From an uncultured Eubacteriales bacterium (GTDB lineage Bacteria > Bacillota > Clostridia > Monoglobales > Monoglobaceae), in contig CAJKNM010000034.1 of assembly GCA_905201285.1 (NCBI GenBank), forward strand, positions 1-15,123: a stretch of 15,123 nucleotides of DNA. The letters run 5' to 3'. The translations under genes and the position numbers were made by a program. Below the pieces are notes generated by a model that saw nothing but the letters and a program-made list of their open reading frames with translations, was not told where the DNA came from and did no database searches. Below are positions 8,250 to 15,123 of the stretch, piece by piece (the stretch's first letter is position 1; every line of letters begins with the position of its first letter).

Positions 8250-10991
8250 CTATTCCACATACAGTTTGATGTCTCGTATTGAAAAAACATCTTTAACAGC
8301 AGAAATTCTTATATACTTTGCCTTTTTTCCGATTAAACCAATCTCATCATCAACCGACGGGTTTACCCCTTCCCGAACGGTTGTCCACGACTCTCCGTCA
8401 GACGAAATCTCGATTTTTGAATTAAATCTTTTCATATACCCATTATCCCACTTAATAATAATTTTTTGCAAATCGATATCGTCTCTCAGTTTCAAAGTCA
8501 GGAAGTCATTTTCATCATTTGCCGTCCAAACCGTATCATCGTTATCATCAAAAACCTGCTGAACTTCTTTTCCGCTCCGGTCAACACAGCTTTCAATGAC
8601 TGTTTTAGGTTTAGGAGAATTGTCGATTTCCGGCCAATCAATCTCTGTCATCTTGCCAAAGTCTTTTGCATTAATATAACTCTTTTTAGGCTCGGGGACA
8701 TATACGTTTTCGCACGAAAGTTCAATTGTATTACCATCTACAACTGCATTAACCACATTCTTTTTTTCATCTTCCGTGAGGTTCATTGTAATAACGTTCG
8801 TCTTATCTCCTACTTTAACCGTTACATCGTATTTTCCTCTGTGTCCGCGTATTTTTACCGTTCCGTTTGAGTCAGTATTTGCGGTCTCATCGGTTCTCCA
8901 CTCTCCCATAACAAGCTCTTTCCACGCCTGAAGTCCCGGCAGCGGTTCAAAATCTTTACCGTAAAGTACCTCGCCTCTTGTCTGTGTAGAAGGAACATAG
9001 TACGGTGTCCAGATAGTAAAGCTCTTAATTTTAGGATGAGAATAACAAGCCAGCAATACGTCTCTGAAATAAGGATACTTTAGGTTGTTATAGGGAAGGA
9101 CCTGATCGTACTCGGTTATAGCTATATAGTCGGTATAATCGGCAACAGATTCTGCATTTTCATAAAAATAATACGGATAATCAACTGTTGCTCTGTGTCC
9201 CTGGATACCTATTCCGTCAACGTCAGCACCTATATCCTTAAAATATTTTGCAACAATCGGAACGGTAGGTCTTTGTCCGATTGTCGGCGGCTGACCGCCA
9301 AACGCCGTCTCTGTCCACAAAAGCTTTGAGCTTGGATTTATTTTTTTACAAATTTTATAAATCCTAACAAATTCATCAAGGCCGAGGCTCGTAAACATTC
9401 CGGCATGACGGCTTGTAACCTCGTTTGCCACGTCTGTTTCGACAGCATAATCCTGCAGGAAGGTTGCCATCATATTAATCTGTTCTTCCATTCGCTGTCT
9501 GTAGGTCTTTGGCTCTGTATATTCTCTTGAGCTGTCAACCTTGTTCCAAAACGGAAGGAACAAGCCCTTCATATCATTTGAAAACGGTTCCCAGATATAT
9601 GCGTGCGCCCGATATTTAAAGTTATTGGCAATGCACCAGTTTATTGTTTCCGCCAAATCATCTGCACCGTACAATATTCCGCTCGGCTTATTTTCATTTC
9701 CGCAGACCAGCATATTAAAGCCGTTTTCTTTATAAAGTTCAAGCTTTTTCTCCGTTTCGGGCGAATATCCGGTGGCGGTATCATAATCCTTTGCGAAATC
9801 CGTTCCCCACATAAGGCCGCCCCAAAGCATCTCTGAATCGGTCATTTTTGCATTAACCTCTGCGTTTTCAACGGGGTTTCCGTTTTCATCAACAACATTT
9901 ATGACCATATCGTTCTTTCGATACTTTTCTATACGCTTGTACGCTTCCTTGCGCCAAATTGCATCATCTTCTATCCCCTTATATTCGGGCGTAGGCTCGG
10001 GGAGGTCATAAACACCGCTTTCGTTTGAGTATATGTCAAACCTGAAATCAGCAACCTCAAGCTCTTGAAGATTATATCCCCATCTGTAGCATAGCTGATA
10101 ATTATTCGCATCATAGTCCAACCCTGTAACTATATAAAAATAATATTTTTGCCACTCGTTTGTAAAGAACGTTTCACCGTTTAATATTTTATCCCATGGG
10201 TGCTTGTTCATTTCAAGCGTAAATGCCGACTTCGCGTAGCCGCTGTCATTCTTGGCATAAATGCTTCTGCCCCAAAACGAAACAACCAAAAGGTTACCCG
10301 GCCTTATAGGCTTATCACAGGCTAATGTAATCTGAGTAGAATAAAACAACTCGGGGACGGAGGTAAGCTTAATATTTAATGCCTTGTCAAATGGCTGCCC
10401 CTCTACATCCACCATTTTTGTTTCGTAATACGACGGGTTTTGTCTTGAAGAATTTTCAAGAAATTCCGTTCCTTCAAACACCACGGTATGCTCTGCGTCA
10501 AGATTATTAAGCGCGGCATCCATCTTCTCCTGAAAATTTTCTTCTTGTGTCAACGGTTTTTCTTCAACTGTAATATGACTTAAATCACTTTTATCGATGT
10601 TAATGTTGTATATATAGCAGACCGTATCCAAAGGCATCATCACCTTGTTGCCTTCAGCATAAAACTTTTCATCAACGTCTACTGTACATTCATCGGCAGT
10701 AACGGTATCGGCACCAAGCGTGGCATCTATATTATACTTGCCTCGATATACCATTGATACGTTTTTTGTATATCCGTTATAATTATAAGTTATGCCCAAA
10801 GCGTCGCAGAAACCCTGAAGCTCGCACATAACCGTGTCATTTTTGATTTCGGGTTTATATTTAAACTCAATTTCTTTATCATTAAAGAAAATATGGATAT
10901 CATTTCCGCCTTCGTCCGCAAAAACATATAAAGCAGCAAGCTGAAGCATCATTACTGTTGTCAACAGCATAGCAAGCATTTTCTTTAGCAT
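8250..10991 (-). CDS. Multidomain secreted GH10 endo-beta-1,4-xylanase-like enzyme
   Basis: This is predicted to cleave beta-1,4-xylan or a related glycan outside the cell. Domains in order: signal peptide (about 1-25); a copper-amine-oxidase-N-like stalk domain in two halves (about 30-145); a beta-sandwich resembling CBM4/9/22 (about 165-322); a short Ig-like lead-in (about 360-385, DENGNPV); a GH10 barrel (about 388-695); a small beta-domain (about 700-765); and a C-terminal F5/8-type (discoidin/CBM32-like) domain (about 795-913). GH10 landmarks are present: N432 and K435, H463 and W467 (RAHAYIW), acid/base E524 in DVANE, Q597 and H599 (GIGIQGH), nucleophile E627 in ITEYD, and W661. The second aromatic of the usual WG-x-x-D-x-x-SW motif is absent, and the usual NDYN segment reads WTET, so substrate range may differ. 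It has no SLH domain of its own. The start has an AAGGGA site 32 bp after the upstream gene; the stop is TAG. Confidence 0.9.
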   Translation of the reverse strand: MLKKMLAMLLTTVMMLQLAALYVFADEGGNDIHIFFNDKEIEFKYKPEIKNDTVMCELQGFCDALGITYNYNGYTKNVSMVYRGKYNIDATLGADTVTADECTVDVDEKFYAEGNKVMMPLDTVCYIYNINIDKSDLSHITVEEKPLTQEENFQEKMDAALNNLDAEHTVVFEGTEFLENSSRQNPSYYETKMVDVEGQPFDKALNIKLTSVPELFYSTQITLACDKPIRPGNLLVVSFWGRSIYAKNDSGYAKSAFTLEMNKHPWDKILNGETFFTNEWQKYYFYIVTGLDYDANNYQLCYRWGYNLQELEVADFRFDIYSNESGVYDLPEPTPEYKGIEDDAIWRKEAYKRIEKYRKNDMVINVVDENGNPVENAEVNAKMTDSEMLWGGLMWGTDFAKDYDTATGYSPETEKKLELYKENGFNMLVCGNENKPSGILYGADDLAETINWCIANNFKYRAHAYIWEPFSNDMKGLFLPFWNKVDSSREYTEPKTYRQRMEEQINMMATFLQDYAVETDVANEVTSRHAGMFTSLGLDEFVRIYKICKKINPSSKLLWTETAFGGQPPTIGQRPTVPIVAKYFKDIGADVDGIGIQGHRATVDYPYYFYENAESVADYTDYIAITEYDQVLPYNNLKYPYFRDVLLACYSHPKIKSFTIWTPYYVPSTQTRGEVLYGKDFEPLPGLQAWKELVMGEWRTDETANTDSNGTVKIRGHRGKYDVTVKVGDKTNVITMNLTEDEKKNVVNAVVDGNTIELSCENVYVPEPKKSYINAKDFGKMTEIDWPEIDNSPKPKTVIESCVDRSGKEVQQVFDDNDDTVWTANDENDFLTLKLRDDIDLQKIIIKWDNGYMKRFNSKIEISSDGESWTTVREGVNPSVDDEIGLIGKKAKYIRISAVKDVFSIRDIKLYVE

Positions 10992-11023
10992 TTAATCAAT
11001 CCCTTCTTTTTAATATAAACTCT

Positions 11024-13609
11024 TTATTCAAATGATACCGTCTTTGAAATCGGGATCATATCATCGGAAGAATGCCAAACGTGAACGTCTATTTTATCGC
11101 CCGAAGCGGCTGAAATATTATTGACTTCAACCGTACCTTTATCATCGATTTCCTCAGACGCGGAATACCCCCCCATACACTTGTATGCACCGTCAATCTC
11201 TTTATATACAACCGCAATAACAACAGGATTGAACTTCTCACTTATCTCGGATGATTTTGAGATACTTACTTTTAAATTATTATTACCGCTTTGTACATTT
11301 CCGTTTTCGCTGTCGTTTAACATTATTCCTTTGCAGTCAAAACCGTCCGATGTTTTAAGGCTGATACAATCACTTAAGCTTATATTAAGCTTATTAAATA
11401 TGTCCTTCAGTTCAATAGAATACGATTTGTTCGGCTTAATGCCCCCAAGCTTTAAATCGATTATCTTTGAATCATCGGGGTTTACACTTGCCGACTCAAT
11501 ATATGCCCCTTCGTCAATCGAGAAGTTATCGGTGCTGAGTGATTCCGCATCAATGTCCGAGGTCATAACAACGGATAAACTCTTGTCACTCATTGAAATT
11601 TCGCCGAATGAATTTAACCCCTCCAGCCGATTTATTTCAAACGTGTTAACAGCACTCATCTTAAGACCGTCAATTTTAAAAAGCTCAACATCGTTTCTGT
11701 AAACGTCATTAAACGGCTTCATTTCGCCTTTGATTGTATACGGATGAGCAAATGTCGAAATCGAAACATATTTAAAGTTTTCGCCAAGCTCTGCCGGGGT
11801 AGGCATTGAATCTGTTTCGACCGCTTTTGAGCAAAGTATTTTTCTGTCTTCATCATATATTGCCGCGATTGCCGTATACTCTGAATTTAATTCGTTGGGA
11901 ATCATTCTTAATATATATTTATATTCCTTGCCCGGATAACCGTTTGAAAACTGCATACTGTCACCCAGAAAATATACGGTCATTATCTCACTGTTATAAG
12001 AAGCGGGGCGCATACTGAAAAGCCTCTTTTGCTCATTCCACGAATCTCTGTCAGTTCCGACCCCAAAATATCTATTGGGCCATGCTCCCATATCTGATGA
12101 CGGTGACGGTCCGAATGACCCGCCTTTACTTTTGGCCTCCGCAAGCCATACCCCCACGCCTTCACCGGTTGAGGTGAAATTATATTTTCCGCCCGAACCG
12201 GGAAGAGAAAAGTTCATCTCAAACACCAATTCTTTGCCGCGGATTTTGTCTTTATCTATATTTGATTTTTTTACAAGAGCATAATCCCTTGCACCCTGCC
12301 TGGTTATAGTTAAAACACCGTCTTTTATATTTGCTGTTTTATCTATATCACCCGCATGGTCGGGGAAGGTCTCTTTATAATCATCAAAATTCTCGTTATC
12401 GGGGAAAAGTGACTGATATATGTTTGCCATTCCGTGACGGACAAACGTATTTTTGTCATATTCGCCGCTTTTTGAGGTGTAGTCCGTCCCTTTGTCAATT
12501 ATGTTTGTTATAATGTTAAAATCATCTTCAAACAGCGTTGAAGCTTCCGTATCGTCCGGGCCATCGGGTGATGCAGCGTTTTTGTTTACACTCAATAACA
12601 TATCATCCATATATATCATTGAATTTCCGTTCATATATTTTCCGTCTGACAATGTTCCCGCCGTATTTTCCGCCTGCTTTTGTTCATCGGTAAGCTTAGA
12701 TATATCACTGTATATAGAGCCTTTTGAATGCTGAACCAATACCGCAATGTGATTATATCTTTTAAGCATATCCGACGTAAGCCCCGATGGGTCAGGAGCA
12801 TTTACACACCTTACGCCGTTCAGCGATGCCGATGCCGTATAAGCGCCGTCTTTCGGCGTTATTGTCAGCTTAAATAAATACTCTGTATCACGGCTGACAT
12901 TTGTAATCTGTTGACCGAAAGAATACAGTTTCACAGTCTCCGAGGCGCTTCCTCCCGAGGAAAGCGCAATAAGCTGCCCCAGTTTATTTTCTGTCGGCAT
13001 TGAGCCCCACGTTGCAGTAAGGGCGTATTTACTTGGCGTAACTTCATCATCGGCAAGCCATATGCCGACGCCTTCGCCGCTTCTCTTTAATCCCGTTGAC
13101 GGAATTTTAAACTTAAAGCTGAATTCTATGCCGACATTTTCAATATCAAAAGCTGCATTACCGATGTTTGATTTTTTAAACATTGCATAGCTGTTCATCT
13201 GAGAATATGTCTTTATGTCAAGACTCTTTCCCTCGCCGAATCCGTCAACAGAGGATATATTAAAAACCTTGTCTTTAAGTTCCGCATTTCGGTCTTTCGG
13301 AACCAAATTGTATACATCTGTATATATGTACTTATCCCAGCTTTCCTGATGCTCAATCATTGCATTATAATATGTCTTAAACAAATCATTGTTATAGCCT
13401 GACCAGTCGTCATTGCTGTTTCCCACTCTTTCAACTGCCGTAAGCTCATCATCATATTCATCAACATAGTTTTCAAATCCATCACTTGAAAGCGAAACGC
13501 TTTCGGCATCTTCAGCAACGGCAATAACTGGTTTGATTCCTTCAATAAAAAACGTTGTCATTAACATAATAATGCTCAAAATTACCGAAATTGTTTTTTT
13601 CTTATTCAT
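11024..13609 (-). CDS. Secreted protein with two lectin-like (ConA/LamG-fold-like) modules and an Ig-like tail
   Basis: This 861-residue exported protein carries no recognised catalytic motif. The signal peptide runs to about residue 31 (VIAVAED). Module A spans about 42-340 and module B about 358-650. They share KKSNI, a beta-strand pair leading to GEGVGIWLA or GEGVGVWLA (178-186, 482-490), a YSFG or YFLG strand, and a late beta-strand. Module A ends in NSMIYMDDMLL. The G-x-G-x-G-I-W-L strand and the terminal Y-x-D-D strand are typical of concanavalin A/laminin-G-like sandwiches (fold inference). Residues about 655-755 resemble an SbsA-type Ig-like domain (Big_5), and about 760-861 form a small beta-domain ending HVWHSSDDMIPI. 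The adjacent upstream gene carries the same module and the same kind of tail, so the two are tandem paralogues. An AAAGGA site sits 8 bases before the ATG. Glycan binding near the GH10 enzyme is the likeliest role. Confidence 0.8.
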   Translation of the reverse strand: MNKKKTISVILSIIMLMTTFFIEGIKPVIAVAEDAESVSLSSDGFENYVDEYDDELTAVERVGNSNDDWSGYNNDLFKTYYNAMIEHQESWDKYIYTDVYNLVPKDRNAELKDKVFNISSVDGFGEGKSLDIKTYSQMNSYAMFKKSNIGNAAFDIENVGIEFSFKFKIPSTGLKRSGEGVGIWLADDEVTPSKYALTATWGSMPTENKLGQLIALSSGGSASETVKLYSFGQQITNVSRDTEYLFKLTITPKDGAYTASASLNGVRCVNAPDPSGLTSDMLKRYNHIAVLVQHSKGSIYSDISKLTDEQKQAENTAGTLSDGKYMNGNSMIYMDDMLLSVNKNAASPDGPDDTEASTLFEDDFNIITNIIDKGTDYTSKSGEYDKNTFVRHGMANIYQSLFPDNENFDDYKETFPDHAGDIDKTANIKDGVLTITRQGARDYALVKKSNIDKDKIRGKELVFEMNFSLPGSGGKYNFTSTGEGVGVWLAEAKSKGGSFGPSPSSDMGAWPNRYFGVGTDRDSWNEQKRLFSMRPASYNSEIMTVYFLGDSMQFSNGYPGKEYKYILRMIPNELNSEYTAIAAIYDEDRKILCSKAVETDSMPTPAELGENFKYVSISTFAHPYTIKGEMKPFNDVYRNDVELFKIDGLKMSAVNTFEINRLEGLNSFGEISMSDKSLSVVMTSDIDAESLSTDNFSIDEGAYIESASVNPDDSKIIDLKLGGIKPNKSYSIELKDIFNKLNISLSDCISLKTSDGFDCKGIMLNDSENGNVQSGNNNLKVSISKSSEISEKFNPVVIAVVYKEIDGAYKCMGGYSASEEIDDKGTVEVNNISAASGDKIDVHVWHSSDDMIPISKTVSFE
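13488..13504. promoter_or_regulatory. Cre-like palindrome inside the start of a coding region
   Basis: A perfect 7-bp inverted repeat, GAAAGCG-AAA-CGCTTTC, lies about 105-121 bases inside the two-module lectin-like gene (codons 36-41, Glu-Ser-Val-Ser-Leu-Ser). Its half-sites match those of catabolite-responsive (CcpA) operators, TGAAAGCG..., but the centre is 3 bases longer than the classical form. Intragenic operators near the 5' end are known for carbon-catabolite control. Serine codons here could also produce it by chance. Confidence 0.25.
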
Positions 13610-13694
13610 TATGAAATTCCTTTCCGCATATAATAAAATGCTTTTATTGCCGCAATTAAAACATTTTAGTCAATGGCTTTTCTTTTTGAGAATG

Positions 13695-13700
13695 ATTATA
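13695..13700 (-). promoter_or_regulatory. Candidate -10 element upstream of the two-module lectin-like gene
   Basis: A perfect TATAAT on the minus strand lies in the 111-bp gap before the gene starting at 13609, which would leave a leader of roughly 80 bases. No convincing -35 hexamer is found 16-18 bases upstream, so it is a weak promoter prediction. This is the widest gap in the cluster, so a transcription start here is reasonable. Confidence 0.27.
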
Positions 13701-13707
13701 CATTATT

Positions 13708-13720
13708 TTGCATAATGCAA
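13708..13720. repeat. 13-bp palindrome immediately after a stop codon
   Basis: TTGCAT-A-ATGCAA (6-bp arms, one central base) abuts the TAA of the right-edge gene. With flanking ATTTT and AAAAT bases it could extend to an imperfect hairpin with a 2-base bulge. No T-run follows on the minus strand, so it is a poor terminator. It lies 7 bases upstream of the TATAAT at 13695-13700, where an operator would be possible. Confidence 0.4.
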
Positions 13721-15123
13721 TTAAAATTCAGCAGCAGTTGTAAGTGGTGTAACATTTGAAAGCGAATCCCATATAAATACTTTAACTTTATTGCCGTCTG
13801 CGATTTCGCCTTCACCGAAGTTAAATTCAACTTTTTGGGTTCCGTTACTCTCTATTACACTTACGGTATTATCAATTTTAACCCCTTTCAGTTGGTCTCC
13901 GTCATATACAGCCGCAATCAACTTAACATTTTTTTCGTCAGCTGCTGTGTTTTTCACATTGACATATACGTTATTTCCGTTCTTACGTGCCGTAGCCGAC
14001 AAACCTGAGCCAATCATTTCCCTTGTTGGATAAGTATAATCGGCAGTAAGCGAAATATCATCAACATATATCATTGAATGACCGTTAATGTATTTTTCAC
14101 CTGAAGCATTGGCGGCAATATCACCGTTGATTGTGCCATCATTGTGTGCAGCCATTACCGTCATATGAGTCATATCTGCTATATCAGCTCTTTTGGGAGC
14201 TCCTAAAGCGTAATCCGCCCACTTTGCCGGGCTAAACCATATTGTAGTATCTTCTCCGCCCTTACTTAACTTACCGGACAGCTTATAACCGTCAGAACTA
14301 TCGGGGGTCATCGTAAGAGTGTATGTGTATTCGGTATCTTTATCAAGAACAACAGGAGTCTCCGTTGTAACATTATTGCCGAATGCATAAAGCTTAATCT
14401 TAACTCCATCGGTTTCTCTTACCGATTTAATCGCCATCAGCTCACGCTTATGATATGAATTTGAAGGGTTACTCTGATTACTGCTATCTAATGCATATTC
14501 AAAGTTTGAGAACGTCGAAATTCCTGACATATCTGCATTATTTAACCAGATTCCGAAGCCATCGCCGGCATACTTCATTCCGTCTGCCGGGATTTTAAAA
14601 CTTACTTTAAAGGTTAATTCCTTATTTTGAATATCAGAATCTGAATTTAACTTTTTGTATAATGCAAAACCGTACATTCCCGCAATCGGTTTAACGCGCA
14701 AGAAAGAATTATTCTCAACGTTATTCAATGTTGCATTATTATTTTTATCGTCTTTTGTTACGATATTAAACACCGTCGGTCTGCCCCAGCCGGTAAAATC
14801 ACCGTTTGTATCACTCTGTTCGCCGTCAACTATCAGCCACTTATTGCTGTTTAAATAATTCTTCTGAACTTCAGTCAAATTCTTATACTGTTCACTTGCC
14901 ATAAATTCAGTGTAAAGCGAAGTTAACTTGGGATATTTTGTACTGTCTATTTCTTGAAAATTACTGCCTCTTAATAAAGTAAATTGCTCTGTTGATTCGT
15001 AAGGAGCCGGAAACTCTAAGCTGCCCGCTCTCGAAATTGTTGTGTAAGTCTCAAAATTATCACTTGTTACAGTGACCTTATCCGGATTATACTCCTCCGC
15101 AAATACAGACGCACCTGCCAAAA
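13721..15123 (-). CDS. Secreted lectin-like protein, N-terminus beyond the window (partial)
   Basis: The gene runs off the right edge. The first apparent start at 15121 is a TTG that encodes Leu inside the signal peptide: residues LAGASVFAEE are the end of the hydrophobic core plus a cleavage site after FA, so the true start lies a few dozen bases outside. The visible 466 residues hold one lectin-like module (about 18-362) with KKLNS, a GDGFGIWLN strand (187-195), a KLYAFG strand (243-248) and a terminal GHSMIYVDDISL strand (347-358). A C-terminal beta-domain follows (about 372-466), ending KVFIWDSLSNVTPL, a tail style frequent on clostridial secreted carbohydrate-active proteins. It is a clear paralogue of the next gene downstream, which has two copies of the module. 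No catalytic motif or SLH domain is seen in this part. A role in binding polysaccharide is inferred from fold and context only. Confidence 0.8.
   Translation of the reverse strand, partial: LAGASVFAEEYNPDKVTVTSDNFETYTTISRAGSLEFPAPYESTEQFTLLRGSNFQEIDSTKYPKLTSLYTEFMASEQYKNLTEVQKNYLNSNKWLIVDGEQSDTNGDFTGWGRPTVFNIVTKDDKNNNATLNNVENNSFLRVKPIAGMYGFALYKKLNSDSDIQNKELTFKVSFKIPADGMKYAGDGFGIWLNNADMSGISTFSNFEYALDSSNQSNPSNSYHKRELMAIKSVRETDGVKIKLYAFGNNVTTETPVVLDKDTEYTYTLTMTPDSSDGYKLSGKLSKGGEDTTIWFSPAKWADYALGAPKRADIADMTHMTVMAAHNDGTINGDIAANASGEKYINGHSMIYVDDISLTADYTYPTREMIGSGLSATARKNGNNVYVNVKNTAADEKNVKLIAAVYDGDQLKGVKIDNTVSVIESNGTQKVEFNFGEGEIADGNKVKVFIWDSLSNVTPLTTAAEF

Noticed and set aside
8466..8870. A 134-codon plus-strand open frame opposite the GH10 gene
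   Set aside because: It overlaps the coding sequence of the discoidin and linker region, has no recognisable domain and no good ribosome site.
11121..11702. A 193-codon plus-strand open frame opposite the two-module lectin-like gene
   Set aside because: It lies fully antisense to a well-supported secreted protein, its translation is rich in Ser, Leu and Ile as expected for a shadow frame, and no ribosome site or domain was seen.
12844..12858. CGCCG-TCTTT-CGGCG inverted repeat
   Set aside because: It is a short GC-rich stem deep inside coding sequence with no T-run, most likely due to codon choice.
13753..13768. A TTGAAAGCGAATCCC stretch close to the cre consensus near the end of the right-edge gene
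   Set aside because: It fails the last consensus position, is not palindromic, and lies inside coding sequence, so it is weaker than the 13488-13504 palindrome.

Overview
The window suggests a low-to-moderate GC Gram-positive anaerobe of the class Clostridia, probably a plant-fibre degrader from a gut, rumen or similar habitat. The reasons are strong AGGAGG-type ribosome binding sites, S-layer homology (SLH) wall-anchoring domains, a lipoprotein solute-binding protein, a CUT1 sugar transporter of the LplABC/YtcQ-YteP-YtcP type, and long modular secreted proteins. No rRNA, tRNA, CRISPR array, insertion sequence or phage gene was seen. Lineage is inferred from gene content only.

All eight genes lie on the minus strand and read from high to low coordinates. 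Upstream half: a secreted lectin-like protein cut by the right edge (13721-15123); after a 111-bp gap, a larger paralogue with two copies of the same module (11024-13609); a multidomain GH10 xylanase-like enzyme (8250-10991); a protein with three C-terminal SLH repeats (6505-8232); and a 941-residue secreted protein with a degenerate SLH-like N-terminus (3668-6493). From 13609 down to 3668 the gaps are only 11 to 32 bp, so these four genes probably form one transcript. Downstream half: after a 91-bp gap with a possible promoter come the solute-binding lipoprotein (2053-3570) and two permeases (1080-2027, 182-1066), followed by a strong hairpin at 148-174 that probably ends the transcript. No stretch of more than 300 bp lacks a gene.

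Working model (inference): the GH10 enzyme cuts xylan or a related beta-1,4-linked hemicellulose outside the cell. The lectin-like proteins and SLH proteins hold substrate or enzyme at the wall. The lipoprotein captures the released oligosaccharides and the permease pair imports them, powered by an ATPase encoded elsewhere, as is usual for this transporter family. The best candidates for undescribed biology are the lectin-like module (three copies in two adjacent genes) and the degenerate-SLH protein. Neither carries a recognised enzyme signature, and both sit in a compact cluster with an extracellular glycosidase and a transporter.
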